Source: Algibacter pectinivorans (GTDB lineage Bacteria; Bacteroidota; Bacteroidia; Flavobacteriales; Flavobacteriaceae). Taken from it: 64,000 nt of DNA. Position 1 is the stretch's first letter. Each line of letters begins with the position of its first letter. A program made the translations under genes and the position numbers. A model generated the notes under the pieces. It saw nothing but the letters and a program-made list of their open reading frames with translations. It did not search any database and was not told the DNA's origin. The DNA is taken from contig NZ_FOMI01000003.1 in assembly GCF_900112595.1 (NCBI RefSeq), forward strand, positions 124,001-188,000. The letters are read 5' to 3'. This document shows positions 27,548 to 36,249 of this stretch, piece after piece.

Positions 27548-27616
27548 CATTCGTCTACACATGAAAATGGGCTAATCGAAAATTAAAAAATACAAAGACC
27601 TTTCAAGTTAATTTTG
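27548..27616 (+). promoter_or_regulatory. LytTR-type repeat pair and -7 box before the CAP protein
   Basis: Repeat 1 CATTCGTCTACACATG (27548-27563) and repeat 2 GGCTAATCGAAAATTA (27570-27585), period 22. A 23-nt gap leads to an exact -7 box TAATTTTG (27609-27616). There is no TTG at -33; repeat 2 sits where it would be, as expected for an activator-dependent promoter. Confidence 0.65.
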
Positions 27617-27638
27617 TCATGAATTTAAACAAGTCCTC

Positions 27639-28136
27639 ATGAAAAAATTATCCTTTGTATTTGTCATCATAGTATTAAATATTTCATTTCAATCCTGCTC
27701 TGTTAAAGACGATGCCGAAATATTAGAACCATATAATTCTACCCATATTCAATTGGAATATTCTCAAATGGATTATGAGATAGCCGAAATTATTAACAAT
27801 TACAGAGCTTCAAGAAGTTTGTCTAAACTTAATATTCTTGTTGAAGCCTCAAAAGAAGCTTATTTACATAATTTATATATGGTTGAAAAAGGCGAAGCTA
27901 GTCATGATTACTTTTTTGAAAGATTAGAAAACCTAAAGAAAAATGTAAATGCTAAAAGTGTTTCAGAAAATGTTGGCTATGGCTATTCTTCAGCACAATC
28001 TGTAGTTAATGCTTGGTTAAAAAGTGAAAATCATAGAAAAAATATTGAAACCCCAGAATTTACAGATCTAGGAATTTCATCTACAGAAGATGGTAATGGA
28101 AGGCGCTATTTTACAAACATTTTTGTAAAACGCTAA
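27639..28136 (+). CDS. Secreted CAP/SCP-domain lipoprotein
   Basis: 165 residues. Signal peptide with a plausible lipobox cysteine (SFQSC, about residue 20), then a CAP domain: INNYRASRSL, the histidine-containing SHDYFFERL, and ENVGYGYSSAQSVVNAWLKSENHRKNI. Bacterial CAP-domain proteins are cell-envelope proteins of mostly unknown activity. It is a single gene directly behind a LytTR-type repeat pair, so I infer that the upstream NO relay controls it. Confidence 0.85.
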   Translation: MKKLSFVFVIIVLNISFQSCSVKDDAEILEPYNSTHIQLEYSQMDYEIAEIINNYRASRSLSKLNILVEASKEAYLHNLYMVEKGEASHDYFFERLENLKKNVNAKSVSENVGYGYSSAQSVVNAWLKSENHRKNIETPEFTDLGISSTEDGNGRRYFTNIFVKR

Positions 28137-28159
28137 TTCATTTAACGGCACAAATCTAC

Positions 28160-28227
28160 CATTTACCTACACTTAATTTTCATCTAGCGAATAATTTAAA
28201 AATAAGCCCTTTAATAGAATAAGTTTG
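28160..28227 (+). promoter_or_regulatory. LytTR-type repeat pair and -7 box before the T9SS protein
   Basis: Repeat 1 CATTTACCTACACTTA (28160-28175; 13/16 to consensus), and a weaker repeat 2 at 28181-28196 (period 21) that keeps the core A..CGAA. A 23-nt gap leads to the exact -7 box TAAGTTTG (28220-28227), 20 nt before the start codon. Confidence 0.6.
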
Positions 28228-28247
28228 TACTATAAATAACCCAAATC

Positions 28248-30839
28248 ATGAAAAAATTATTACTTCTTTCACTACTACTTATCACTAGCGTATACAACGC
28301 CCAAAGTGCACCTTTTAATTGCGACTATAGTGCTTACCTATTTCAGTATAATGATGTTTATGCTATCGATTTAGCATCTGGCAACTCTTACGAGGTAGCA
28401 AGCAATGTTACAGAAGGTAATATAAACGCAGCAGCTTACAATCCTGCCGATGGTTACATTTGGGGATCATTAAGTACGCCTCAAAAATCTATAGTACGTA
28501 TAGGTAAAGATTTTAAAACAACCACTTTTTATATTGATGAGTTACCAACTAATGGCCGCTATGTAGGCGATGTTAGTAGTAACGGTGTGTATTACCTAAA
28601 AGGAGGCGGAACAACGTATTACGCTATTGATGTAAATCCAGAATCTGAGAATTACACAAAATATATAGCAACAAAAACGCTAGCTAAAAACATTAGTATT
28701 CATGACTGGGCTTTTAATGCCGTAGATGGTAAATTATATGCCTTAGAAAAAAACACTAATATTTTATATAGAATTGACGCCGAAACAGGAAGTGTTGAAA
28801 GTTTAGGTATTGTACCAATCCTTTCGGGTTTAAATTATACCTATGGCGCGGTTTATTTTGATGCTTCGGGACGTTTTTATGTGTCGGCTAATCAAACAGG
28901 GACTATTTACGTTATTCAAAGTGTGCAAGATTTAAATGGCTTAAATGTTATAGAATCTAACCTATTTGCCTTTGGACCATCAAGCTCTCAAAACGATGGT
29001 GCACGTTGTCCTACAGCACCAGTTCCTCAAGAAATTTGCGATAATGGTATTGATGATGATGGCGATGGGTTAATTGATTGCGAAGATCCATCGTGTTCAG
29101 GTTATTCGGGTTGTCCAGTACTAGAAATGTCTACAGCATCTAGTGCAAACGAAGGTGGGTTAGAAAGTAATAACAGATTGTCTCAACAAATTAGCAAACG
29201 TAATTTTAACAGGGCAAAAACGAGTTATAAGTTTGATAAAGCTACAGCAAAACGTTTTAAAAAGTCTAAAAATTACGGTAAAGCAAGTGCCGCTAAAAGT
29301 AACGGTTTTAACCTTTCAGATTTTATGCCTTTAGAGGTTATTAATGAGGATAGTGTTATCGAATCTTCGCCATCAGATTTAATAGGAATTACTAATGCTA
29401 CCGAAGTGTATTCAGTAGATTACATAAAAAATGACGATGCCATTGCATCTATCTTATTACTAAAAACAGATAAAGGCGTTTACGAGCATACAAAATACAT
29501 TTGCGATAGGTTGTTAGGTGCACAATTAATATCTGTTTCGACTTTAGAAATTAACGAACAACAATTTATAAAATCTTTAATAAGAAATATTGATGGTAGC
29601 TTAGAGTTTGTATTAAGTCTTTCGGCAAAATCAATTAACAACAACGCTAATTTTGCAATTGAGAGCCACTGGAATCTTGATAAATACGAAAGTAACGTTG
29701 GGTTTTATAATTTTCAAATTTGGTCTAATAATTTAGACGATTTAGTAAAACTAGGAGAAGAAGTAGTTCGTTTATTAGATGTGCAACAATCTGTAACAAG
29801 CTACAACAACTCCACACCACCAACAGTATTTGTTAGAACCGGAACGTATAAAAATGGTAAACTTAATTTACAAGTTGTAAATACAAATAGGAGTGAAGCT
29901 GTTGCTTTTGATGGCGGATTGCGAGCTACAGAAACCGAAACTGTAGAAAATGTATCGACAACAATTAATTTAACAGGCGATTATATTTCAAACATCGAAG
30001 TTGATGCAGGAAATCTTTTCGATATTGGATTTAGAATTGGCGATGGCGTAGCAACTCCAGACGATTTATTCATGTCCGATGGACCATGGGGATACGATGA
30101 TGCAGCGCCTTCAACAACGGTTACAAATTATGCGGTTAACGAAACTGAAGACACGTTTAGTAACGATGAGTATGCCATAGAACGTAGCATAAAACTAGAA
30201 GCAACAACAAGCGATTATATAGCGGCATACAGAGCATTAACGCCAAAATTTAACCCTATAGATTTAACAGCGTATAACAGCTTTAAGTTACAGGCTAACG
30301 GTACTGGAACCTTAATAATACGATTGGTAAAAGAGAGCGTAAACAACTGGCAAACGCAATATAAAACAAGTATAGCTTTAACTAACGATTTAGAAGATTA
30401 TACGTTAATGTTTTCAGATTTTGAATCTAGCAACGGAACGCCTTTTGAGGCAAACGACATAACCTCTATAGTGTTTACCATGTTAGCCGATAACGGCGAG
30501 CAAGTCACCAAAAAAATGAGTTTAAATCAATTACGTTTTGCAACAAGTAGCGCATTATCTGTCGCTTCGCAAGAGGGAACGACTGGCATAGCAACAACGG
30601 CTATACCTAACCCAATGCAAAATCAAACAACAATACACTTTACTGCAGAATACGCCGAAACCTTACAAATACAGGTTTATAATCAAGTTGGACGTTTAGT
30701 AAAAACGTTAAAAGTAGATGCTAAACAAGGTGCTAACCAAGTGACTCTGCAACGCGGAAACTTAAGTTCAGGAATGTATTTCTGCACTATTAAAAGTACC
30801 CAAGGTAATTATAATACAACAAAACTACTCATGGATTAA
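28248..30839 (+). CDS. Large T9SS-secreted surface protein
   Basis: 863 residues. A signal peptide (about 1-18) is followed by a beta-propeller-like region (about 20-255). Next comes an Asp-rich ICDNGIDDDGDGLIDC motif resembling calcium-binding MopE-type repeats (about 262-285), and a beta-rich central part. The C-terminal type A sorting domain (about 785-863) has IPNPMQNQTTIHF and LSSGMYFCTIKS. Such proteins cross the outer membrane by the type IX system and are released or attached to the surface. It sits behind a LytTR-type site and ends at a terminator, so it is a monocistronic candidate target of the NO relay. The substrate or ligand is unknown. Confidence 0.85.
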   Translation: MKKLLLLSLLLITSVYNAQSAPFNCDYSAYLFQYNDVYAIDLASGNSYEVASNVTEGNINAAAYNPADGYIWGSLSTPQKSIVRIGKDFKTTTFYIDELPTNGRYVGDVSSNGVYYLKGGGTTYYAIDVNPESENYTKYIATKTLAKNISIHDWAFNAVDGKLYALEKNTNILYRIDAETGSVESLGIVPILSGLNYTYGAVYFDASGRFYVSANQTGTIYVIQSVQDLNGLNVIESNLFAFGPSSSQNDGARCPTAPVPQEICDNGIDDDGDGLIDCEDPSCSGYSGCPVLEMSTASSANEGGLESNNRLSQQISKRNFNRAKTSYKFDKATAKRFKKSKNYGKASAAKSNGFNLSDFMPLEVINEDSVIESSPSDLIGITNATEVYSVDYIKNDDAIASILLLKTDKGVYEHTKYICDRLLGAQLISVSTLEINEQQFIKSLIRNIDGSLEFVLSLSAKSINNNANFAIESHWNLDKYESNVGFYNFQIWSNNLDDLVKLGEEVVRLLDVQQSVTSYNNSTPPTVFVRTGTYKNGKLNLQVVNTNRSEAVAFDGGLRATETETVENVSTTINLTGDYISNIEVDAGNLFDIGFRIGDGVATPDDLFMSDGPWGYDDAAPSTTVTNYAVNETEDTFSNDEYAIERSIKLEATTSDYIAAYRALTPKFNPIDLTAYNSFKLQANGTGTLIIRLVKESVNNWQTQYKTSIALTNDLEDYTLMFSDFESSNGTPFEANDITSIVFTMLADNGEQVTKKMSLNQLRFATSSALSVASQEGTTGIATTAIPNPMQNQTTIHFTAEYAETLQIQVYNQVGRLVKTLKVDAKQGANQVTLQRGNLSSGMYFCTIKSTQGNYNTTKLLMD

Positions 30840-30867
30840 TTAATAGCAGTTTTATTCTTTGTAGTAA

Positions 30868-30900
30868 GGCAAAAGACGAAAGTTTTTTGCCTTTTTTTTT
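30868..30900 (+). terminator. Intrinsic terminator after the T9SS protein
   Basis: Stem GGCAAAAGAC/GTTTTTTGCC (one G-T pair) closed by a GAAA tetraloop, followed by nine or more T. It lies about 30 nt after the stop codon. Confidence 0.85.
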
Positions 30901-30954
30901 GGTATATTTCGTTCTTAAATAGTACTGTTTTTATAGTGATTGGTTTTCTTTTTG

Positions 30955-32172
30955 ATGGAGCAATTAAAAAAAAAGGCATGCTTCGATAATTTATATATGC
31001 GTAAAGAATACAGGATTGCAAAAGGTTGGGAAATTTTTATATGGATATGTTTACCTCTATTGATGATATTATTTCTCTATTTAGGAATTATGCCATACCT
31101 GGAAGAAAAAGTGAATGTAACATTAGCCATTATCTTAACTCCTTTTGCGTTGGGTTTGGAGTTTCTTCTGATTCTTGGATTAATAGACACTAAAAAGAAC
31201 AAGTTAATTATTGAAAAAGAACGGATTATAAGTGTAGGAGTTTTTAAAACTAAATCGCTACTTATAAAAAACATTAAAGGGTTTAAGGTAGATAAAAATT
31301 ATCTTTTTTATTTTTCTAAGAATGAAAATGAGAAAAAGATTAAAGTGAGTAGGTATGTTGGCGGTTTTGGCGAATTACTTTCCTGGTCTCAACAGTTTTT
31401 TGATGATCTAGATGTAGAGGAATTTAAAAACGATGAACAAAAGATATTGGAGAACAGAGCATATGGTATGACGCCGAAAGAAAGAGCGGATAATTTACTT
31501 AAAGCAAAAAAAACGACAAAAATTATTAATGTTATTTCGTGGATGGTTGCTCTATCCACTTGGTTTTTCCCAAAGTATTATCAAATTCAGATTATCCTTT
31601 GTGGTATGTTGCCAATAATTGGACTAATAATTTTTAAATCCTCCAAAGGGTTGATTCGTTTAGACGAAAAACCTAACTCGCCTTATCCCAATATACATTC
31701 AACGCTTATTATTCCTTCATTAACCTTATTAATACGAGCGTTAACTGATTTTCAAATATTAGATTATTCCGGACTTTGGGTTCCCGTTTCAACACTAGTT
31801 CTAGTAATTGGATATATAATTATGAATGATGCGTATGTGCATTATAATTTTAAAAAAGGAAGTACATATTTAACACTGCTAGGTGTTTTTATGCTAGGAA
31901 GTTCTTATGCCTATGGACTTATAATCACAACAAACGGAGCATTTGAAGAAGCAGATCCTTTGGTTTACGATGTTGGTATTTTGAGTAAACGAATTAGTAA
32001 AGGTAAAACCACATCGTATTACTTAGAACTCGAAAAATGGGGACCACAAAATGAAATTGATGAAGTTTCTGTTTCAAAAAACATTTATAACAGTAAGGAG
32101 GTTGGAGACAAAGCTGTTGTATATTTTAATACTGGACTTTATAAAATTCCTTATTTTTTTGTAATTCAGTAA
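30955..32172 (+). CDS. Hypothetical polytopic membrane protein
   Basis: I use the ATG at 30955; an upstream in-frame TTG at 30940 and an internal ATG at 30997 are alternatives. About 405 residues. Two transmembrane helices near the N-terminus (about 25-75), a cytosolic segment rich in Lys and Glu, four more helices (about 190-320), then a C-terminal soluble domain. No family recognised. Convergent with the TPR/beta-barrel gene at 32258. Confidence 0.6.
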   Translation: MEQLKKKACFDNLYMRKEYRIAKGWEIFIWICLPLLMILFLYLGIMPYLEEKVNVTLAIILTPFALGLEFLLILGLIDTKKNKLIIEKERIISVGVFKTKSLLIKNIKGFKVDKNYLFYFSKNENEKKIKVSRYVGGFGELLSWSQQFFDDLDVEEFKNDEQKILENRAYGMTPKERADNLLKAKKTTKIINVISWMVALSTWFFPKYYQIQIILCGMLPIIGLIIFKSSKGLIRLDEKPNSPYPNIHSTLIIPSLTLLIRALTDFQILDYSGLWVPVSTLVLVIGYIIMNDAYVHYNFKKGSTYLTLLGVFMLGSSYAYGLIITTNGAFEEADPLVYDVGILSKRISKGKTTSYYLELEKWGPQNEIDEVSVSKNIYNSKEVGDKAVVYFNTGLYKIPYFFVIQ

Positions 32173-32257
32173 CTAAAGAAAACTTTAAGTAGTCGAATGG
32201 TTTATTGTTTTTATAAGGCCTAAAGTTTATATATATACCTTTATAAGAGGCTTTTAA

Positions 32258-34318
32258 TTACTTTCTAAAAATTGGAGTATCAAACAAATACCATTTAAAA
32301 CGTAGGCCAATTTCATTAAAAGTAAAACCAGCAGCTGTAGCAGAGGCAATATTACTGCGAGTTCCGTAAAGGTTTAGTAGCGCTCTTTCAGAAAATTTAT
32401 AGCCTAATTTACCTTGTATGCGGTACGTGCTCTGGCTTGCATCGTCCTCAATGTATTGTAAACCTGTTGCAGCCGTTAACTCATAAAACCATGCTTTAGG
32501 TTTGGTTATGGCTTCGTCCTTAATAATATTAACAAATACTTCGCCAGCATTAAACTGCTCTGGGCTAAAATAAATAGTAGGCACTTGGTTTTTAAAGGTA
32601 ATGTATTGGTAGTTTAAACCTGCTTTAAGCGAGGGCTTTGCTAAAATATTGTAATATAACGAGGTAAATAATAAGTTTCTAGCATTACCATCGTTTTGCC
32701 AGGTGTGAAAATACTGGGTAAACCAACCTAAATTAAAGTTGGTGCTTAAGCTGTAATTGGCATATATATTATGCATTACAATTTCTCTGTTTAATAATTC
32801 GGCATTAAAACTTTGTATTTCGCTTTTATAACCTACATCTAGAACTTGTAATTTAAAAGGCTTAATATTTAATGCTAAATCGGTTACAAATTGTGTGTAA
32901 TCGTTAGTACTAGCATTAGCCGAGGTTACACCTGCAGTACCTTTAAAGGTTAAATTAGGTAATAATTGGTATGCTAATCCTAATGAAAAATCGTTTGATG
33001 TGGCATTATAATCGGTAATCTTATTGCTAGTTGTTCTGTACCCGTAATTTGCTAACCATTTAAATTTGGTCGATGTTGGAAATTCTATTTTTGTGGTAAC
33101 GCCAAAGGCTTTATTATCGCCATTATCAAAAGAGTAGGAGGCTTTAGTTTCCCAGAACGGAGTAAAACTAGTATTTAATGTTTTTATAAAATTGGTGGCG
33201 TCTTTTTGTTTGTCGTAAAACGTTAATGTGTTTTCTGCCGATTGGTAGGCATCATCGTAATTTCCAATAGCTTTTAAGGCATTTGCTTTTCCTAGGTTAC
33301 CATCAAACGAGCTACTGTCGTTTACTAGTATACGGTTATAATCTGCAACACTTTTTTTAAAATCACTTTTATAAATATTTAAAGTAGCGCGTAGGGCTAA
33401 TAGCCAGTTTTCGTTAGGTTTGGTTTCAATTAAATTACTAATTAACGTGTTGGCTGTTTTATATTTCTTATTCCAAATTAGAGCTTGTATATAACGTTCG
33501 GTGGTAGGTTGTACCAATGCGGCATCGGTTTGTGCGCCTAAGCCTAAAAAGGCTTGTTCACTAAGTTCTAGTGCCTCTTTATCTTTACTTTTTAAATGTT
33601 TTACCAAGGCTAAACCATTTAAAGCTATGGTTTTGTTTTCTGGGGTTTCCCCAATGGTGTTATATGTGGTTTCAGCTTTGTCAAATTCGCCTGCAATTAA
33701 ATAGAGGTTTACTAAATTTAATAGTGTGTCTTTATCATTATTAAAAAGTGTTAAGTTTGCTTTTAAAAGGCGTTCGGCTTCAGTATAATTTTGGGCTTGC
33801 TGGTTTTGATAGGCATAGCCTAAATACATATATTTTTTTGAGGTTAAGGCGTTAGGATTTCCCGGTAAAACATCAAGTGCTTTGTTTACATATATTAAAG
33901 CATCTTCATATTCTTTTAAGTTAGATAGGGTATTTGCGTAGCTTAATAGAGCAGGAAAGCTTTTAGGATCTTCTTCAATTAAACCTTTAAAGTACGTTTT
34001 TGCTTTAGGGAAATTACTGGTCCATAATAGAGATTCTCCGTAATTAAGTTTTACCTCAAAATCTGTGGGGTAATCTGCTAATAACTTGGTAAAAAGGCTG
34101 TTGGCCTGTTCTGGATTTCCGTTAAGGCCTATAGCTCTTCCTAAACATAATCTTGCGGTTTTATTATCTGGATACTCTTTTAATATACCTTTAAAATAGG
34201 TTTCTGCGTCGGCATATTTTCCTGTTTCCAAATAGGTAAAACCTTCTTGCATGTTTTGCGAAAAGCCACAGAAAGAGGCCAAAATAAGGGATAAAAATAA
34301 TAGCTTTTTCAAGGACAT
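32258..34318 (-). CDS. TPR protein with C-terminal YaiO-like outer-membrane beta-barrel
   Basis: 686 residues. Signal peptide (about 1-20), then TPR repeats (about 22-370; for example YPDNKTARLCLGRA, LNYGESLLWTSNFPKAKTY), and a beta-barrel-like C-terminal third (about 390-686) ending in an aromatic-rich strand. This layout is shared by PelB, BcsC and AlgK/AlgE-type exopolysaccharide export systems. It lies next to a receiver-GT2 fusion gene, a flippase and a GT4, so a role as the outer-membrane exit for a polysaccharide is likely. The TPR-barrel layout is clear; the export role is inference. Confidence 0.75.
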   Translation of the reverse strand: MSLKKLLFLSLILASFCGFSQNMQEGFTYLETGKYADAETYFKGILKEYPDNKTARLCLGRAIGLNGNPEQANSLFTKLLADYPTDFEVKLNYGESLLWTSNFPKAKTYFKGLIEEDPKSFPALLSYANTLSNLKEYEDALIYVNKALDVLPGNPNALTSKKYMYLGYAYQNQQAQNYTEAERLLKANLTLFNNDKDTLLNLVNLYLIAGEFDKAETTYNTIGETPENKTIALNGLALVKHLKSKDKEALELSEQAFLGLGAQTDAALVQPTTERYIQALIWNKKYKTANTLISNLIETKPNENWLLALRATLNIYKSDFKKSVADYNRILVNDSSSFDGNLGKANALKAIGNYDDAYQSAENTLTFYDKQKDATNFIKTLNTSFTPFWETKASYSFDNGDNKAFGVTTKIEFPTSTKFKWLANYGYRTTSNKITDYNATSNDFSLGLAYQLLPNLTFKGTAGVTSANASTNDYTQFVTDLALNIKPFKLQVLDVGYKSEIQSFNAELLNREIVMHNIYANYSLSTNFNLGWFTQYFHTWQNDGNARNLLFTSLYYNILAKPSLKAGLNYQYITFKNQVPTIYFSPEQFNAGEVFVNIIKDEAITKPKAWFYELTAATGLQYIEDDASQSTYRIQGKLGYKFSERALLNLYGTRSNIASATAAGFTFNEIGLRFKWYLFDTPIFRK

Positions 34319-34452
34319 ATTAGGTATTGTTTATATAAATGCAAGTTAATTAATAGTATGGCATTATTAACCTACAGTAAATGGTTATTCAACGACACAC
34401 AATGACCTTTGGTTGTTTTAAATAGAATGTTGTAACCTATTTTTATTTAATG

Positions 34453-35592
34453 TTATCTGTAATGCAATGCTATTTGACCTAGTTGACCAACAATTTTTAC
34501 CGAGTCTTTCATGGATAGTTTAGAGCCATCAGCATGAATCCAGCGCTTAAGCGGTTGTTCGCAAATGAAAGAGATTGCTTTTTTCTTGCCGTAATGTTTT
34601 CTCATGCGTATAAAAATTTCAACATCGAAAATCCAACGCGTTATAAATTTATCTTTAAATACCAGATTAGCTATGTCTTTGTCCATAATTTTTGCACCAC
34701 ATTGCGTATCGTTAAACGGCATACCTAATATGGTACGGATAATTAGATTTATGGTTTTACTTATTATAGCACGTGCAGATTCTTTAGCGATATTAGCACC
34801 CATTCTAGTCATTCTAGAACCGCTCACAATTTTAAAATCTGAAGTTTCAATAGTTTTTACTAAATCGTCAAAATCTCTAAAATCTGTTGATAAATCGGCA
34901 TCTAAATACCCAATATAATCTAACTGAGGGTCTTTGGCTAAATGCAAAACACCTTGCCTTACAGCCTCGCCTTTGCCACCATTTTGGGCACAATCATATA
35001 CACTAATATTATTTTCTCTACCTTTTTTTAGTGTGTTTAAAACTTCTAAGGTTTTATCAGTACTACCATCGTTTACAAAGCAGAGGTGATAGCCTAAATT
35101 ACTATCTACAAAATCATGAAACTCTTTGCTTGAGAGTCTTTCTTCTTCATTATAACAAGGAATTACAACACCTACACAGCGTTGTTGTAACATTTGGTCC
35201 TTAGTAGTTTCGTTTTGTGATTTATTGGTTTTTATACCAAAAATTCTATTTATTCTTACCGTTACTTCGTTTAGAGAAACCGGTTTTTTCATGTAATCAT
35301 CAATACCTAAATCAAAGCCATCAATAATGGTGTCTTCGTTGGTATTTCCAGAAAGCACTAAAATTTTAGTGTCCGATTTTTTCTCAAGTCTAATGGTTTT
35401 AACAACATCTAGCCCTGTCATGCCATCCATATTAATATCTACAATTACGATGTCTGGTTTAAAGGTGTCAAAAATCTTTAATCCTTCTTCGCCAGAACTG
35501 GCACATTTAATATCGAAACCTAAATCGGATAAGTGTTTTTCTAGAGATAACAATATTAATTGTTGATCGTCTATGGCTAGAATTTTAATCAT
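34453..35592 (-). CDS. Receiver domain fused to a GT2 glycosyltransferase (copy 1)
   Basis: 379 residues. Residues 1-120 form a complete receiver: D8-D9, phospho-acceptor D52 (IVDINMD), LSGN and MKKP. Residues about 135-379 form a GT2 domain of the dolichyl-phosphate-mannose-synthase/ALG5 type: VVIPCYNEEERL, FVNDGSTDKT, the metal motif DADLSTD and CGAKI. There are no transmembrane helices, so it should act on a lipid or nucleotide sugar at the membrane surface. A close paralogue is at 45217. Phosphorylation could directly gate sugar transfer. That coupling is inference; both domains are clear. Confidence 0.88.
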   Translation of the reverse strand: MIKILAIDDQQLILLSLEKHLSDLGFDIKCASSGEEGLKIFDTFKPDIVIVDINMDGMTGLDVVKTIRLEKKSDTKILVLSGNTNEDTIIDGFDLGIDDYMKKPVSLNEVTVRINRIFGIKTNKSQNETTKDQMLQQRCVGVVIPCYNEEERLSSKEFHDFVDSNLGYHLCFVNDGSTDKTLEVLNTLKKGRENNISVYDCAQNGGKGEAVRQGVLHLAKDPQLDYIGYLDADLSTDFRDFDDLVKTIETSDFKIVSGSRMTRMGANIAKESARAIISKTINLIIRTILGMPFNDTQCGAKIMDKDIANLVFKDKFITRWIFDVEIFIRMRKHYGKKKAISFICEQPLKRWIHADGSKLSMKDSVKIVGQLGQIALHYR

Positions 35593-35940
35593 AATGGTAG
35601 ATAATTTGGGGTTATTTATCGTATTGTGAACATTATCACGGCGTAAATATAATATATTTTGAAAGAAAAGTATGCTTTTTCATATTGTTTTTACCGATTA
35701 AAAGTTATATTTGTACGATTTTGTGCATCATTTGTAGGTTTAGGTGTGTTTTTTAATAACGATTTAACCTATTAACGATATTACAATTTTACGAGTATAA
35801 TTGGATTATTATCTCATCAATAGAACAGATTCATTCGTCTAAAGCAAAATGCCACTGAACGAAATTTAGGCGCCCTCCAGTGATTCTTGATTGATATTTG
35901 TATCGGAAATTAAAACCATATTAATTTAAAATATATACTT
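35593..35940. other. Divergent intergenic region with two promoters
   Basis: Separates the minus-strand receiver-GT2 gene (35592) from the plus-strand STAS gene (35941). It holds the LytTR-type repeat pair at 35832-35900 for the plus direction. A -7-like TATATTTA is readable on the minus strand at 35651-35644. No further gene is seen. Confidence 0.5.
35832..35900 (+). promoter_or_regulatory. LytTR-type repeat pair and -7-like box before the STAS-flippase operon
   Basis: Repeat 1 CATTCGTCTAAAGCAA (35832-35847; first ten bases perfect), and repeat 2 CACTGAACGAAATTTA (35853-35868; period 21). A 24-nt gap leads to GATATTTG (35893-35900), one base off TAnnTTTG. Confidence 0.55.
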
Positions 35941-36219
35941 ATGTCCTTAAATATTAAAGAAAATAATGGCGTGTTTTTGTTAGAAGGTATTGTAAATACA
36001 GCAACTTCAAAAAAGTTTAAAGACCGTTTAGAGTTTCTGCTAACCTACACAAAATCAGTAACCATTAATATTGAAAAGGTTTCGGCTATCGATAATCATG
36101 GTTTACATGTTATTCAAGAGCTTTTTCAAATAGCTAAGACTAAAAACAAATCGTTTTCGGTTATTGGTTATGGTTGTAAAACTATATATCAAACCGTTGA
36201 AATTCCTTTTAGAGCTTAA
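35941..36219 (+). CDS. STAS-domain protein (anti-sigma-factor-antagonist-like)
   Basis: 92 residues, a single STAS domain. At the place where SpoIIAA-type proteins have a phosphorylatable Ser/Thr (DSSG), it has AIDNHGLHVI, so it is probably not controlled by serine phosphorylation. It is 30 bp upstream of a flippase gene and most likely co-transcribed. In exopolysaccharide loci such proteins can serve as scaffold or partner-switch elements. No kinase or phosphatase partner is nearby. Confidence 0.75.
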   Translation: MSLNIKENNGVFLLEGIVNTATSKKFKDRLEFLLTYTKSVTINIEKVSAIDNHGLHVIQELFQIAKTKNKSFSVIGYGCKTIYQTVEIPFRA

Positions 36220-36249
36220 ATAGTAGTTTTTAATTTTTATACCCAAATC

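Noticed and set aside
34343-34404. A possible seventh LytTR-type site on the minus strand before the TPR/beta-barrel gene (34318)
   Set aside because: Only the CATTTA start of one copy fits; the invariant C8 and A10 are missing, and the -7 candidate (TGCATTTA) is poor. A good single half (TATTCAACGACACACA, 34386-34401) points the wrong way with no promoter behind it.
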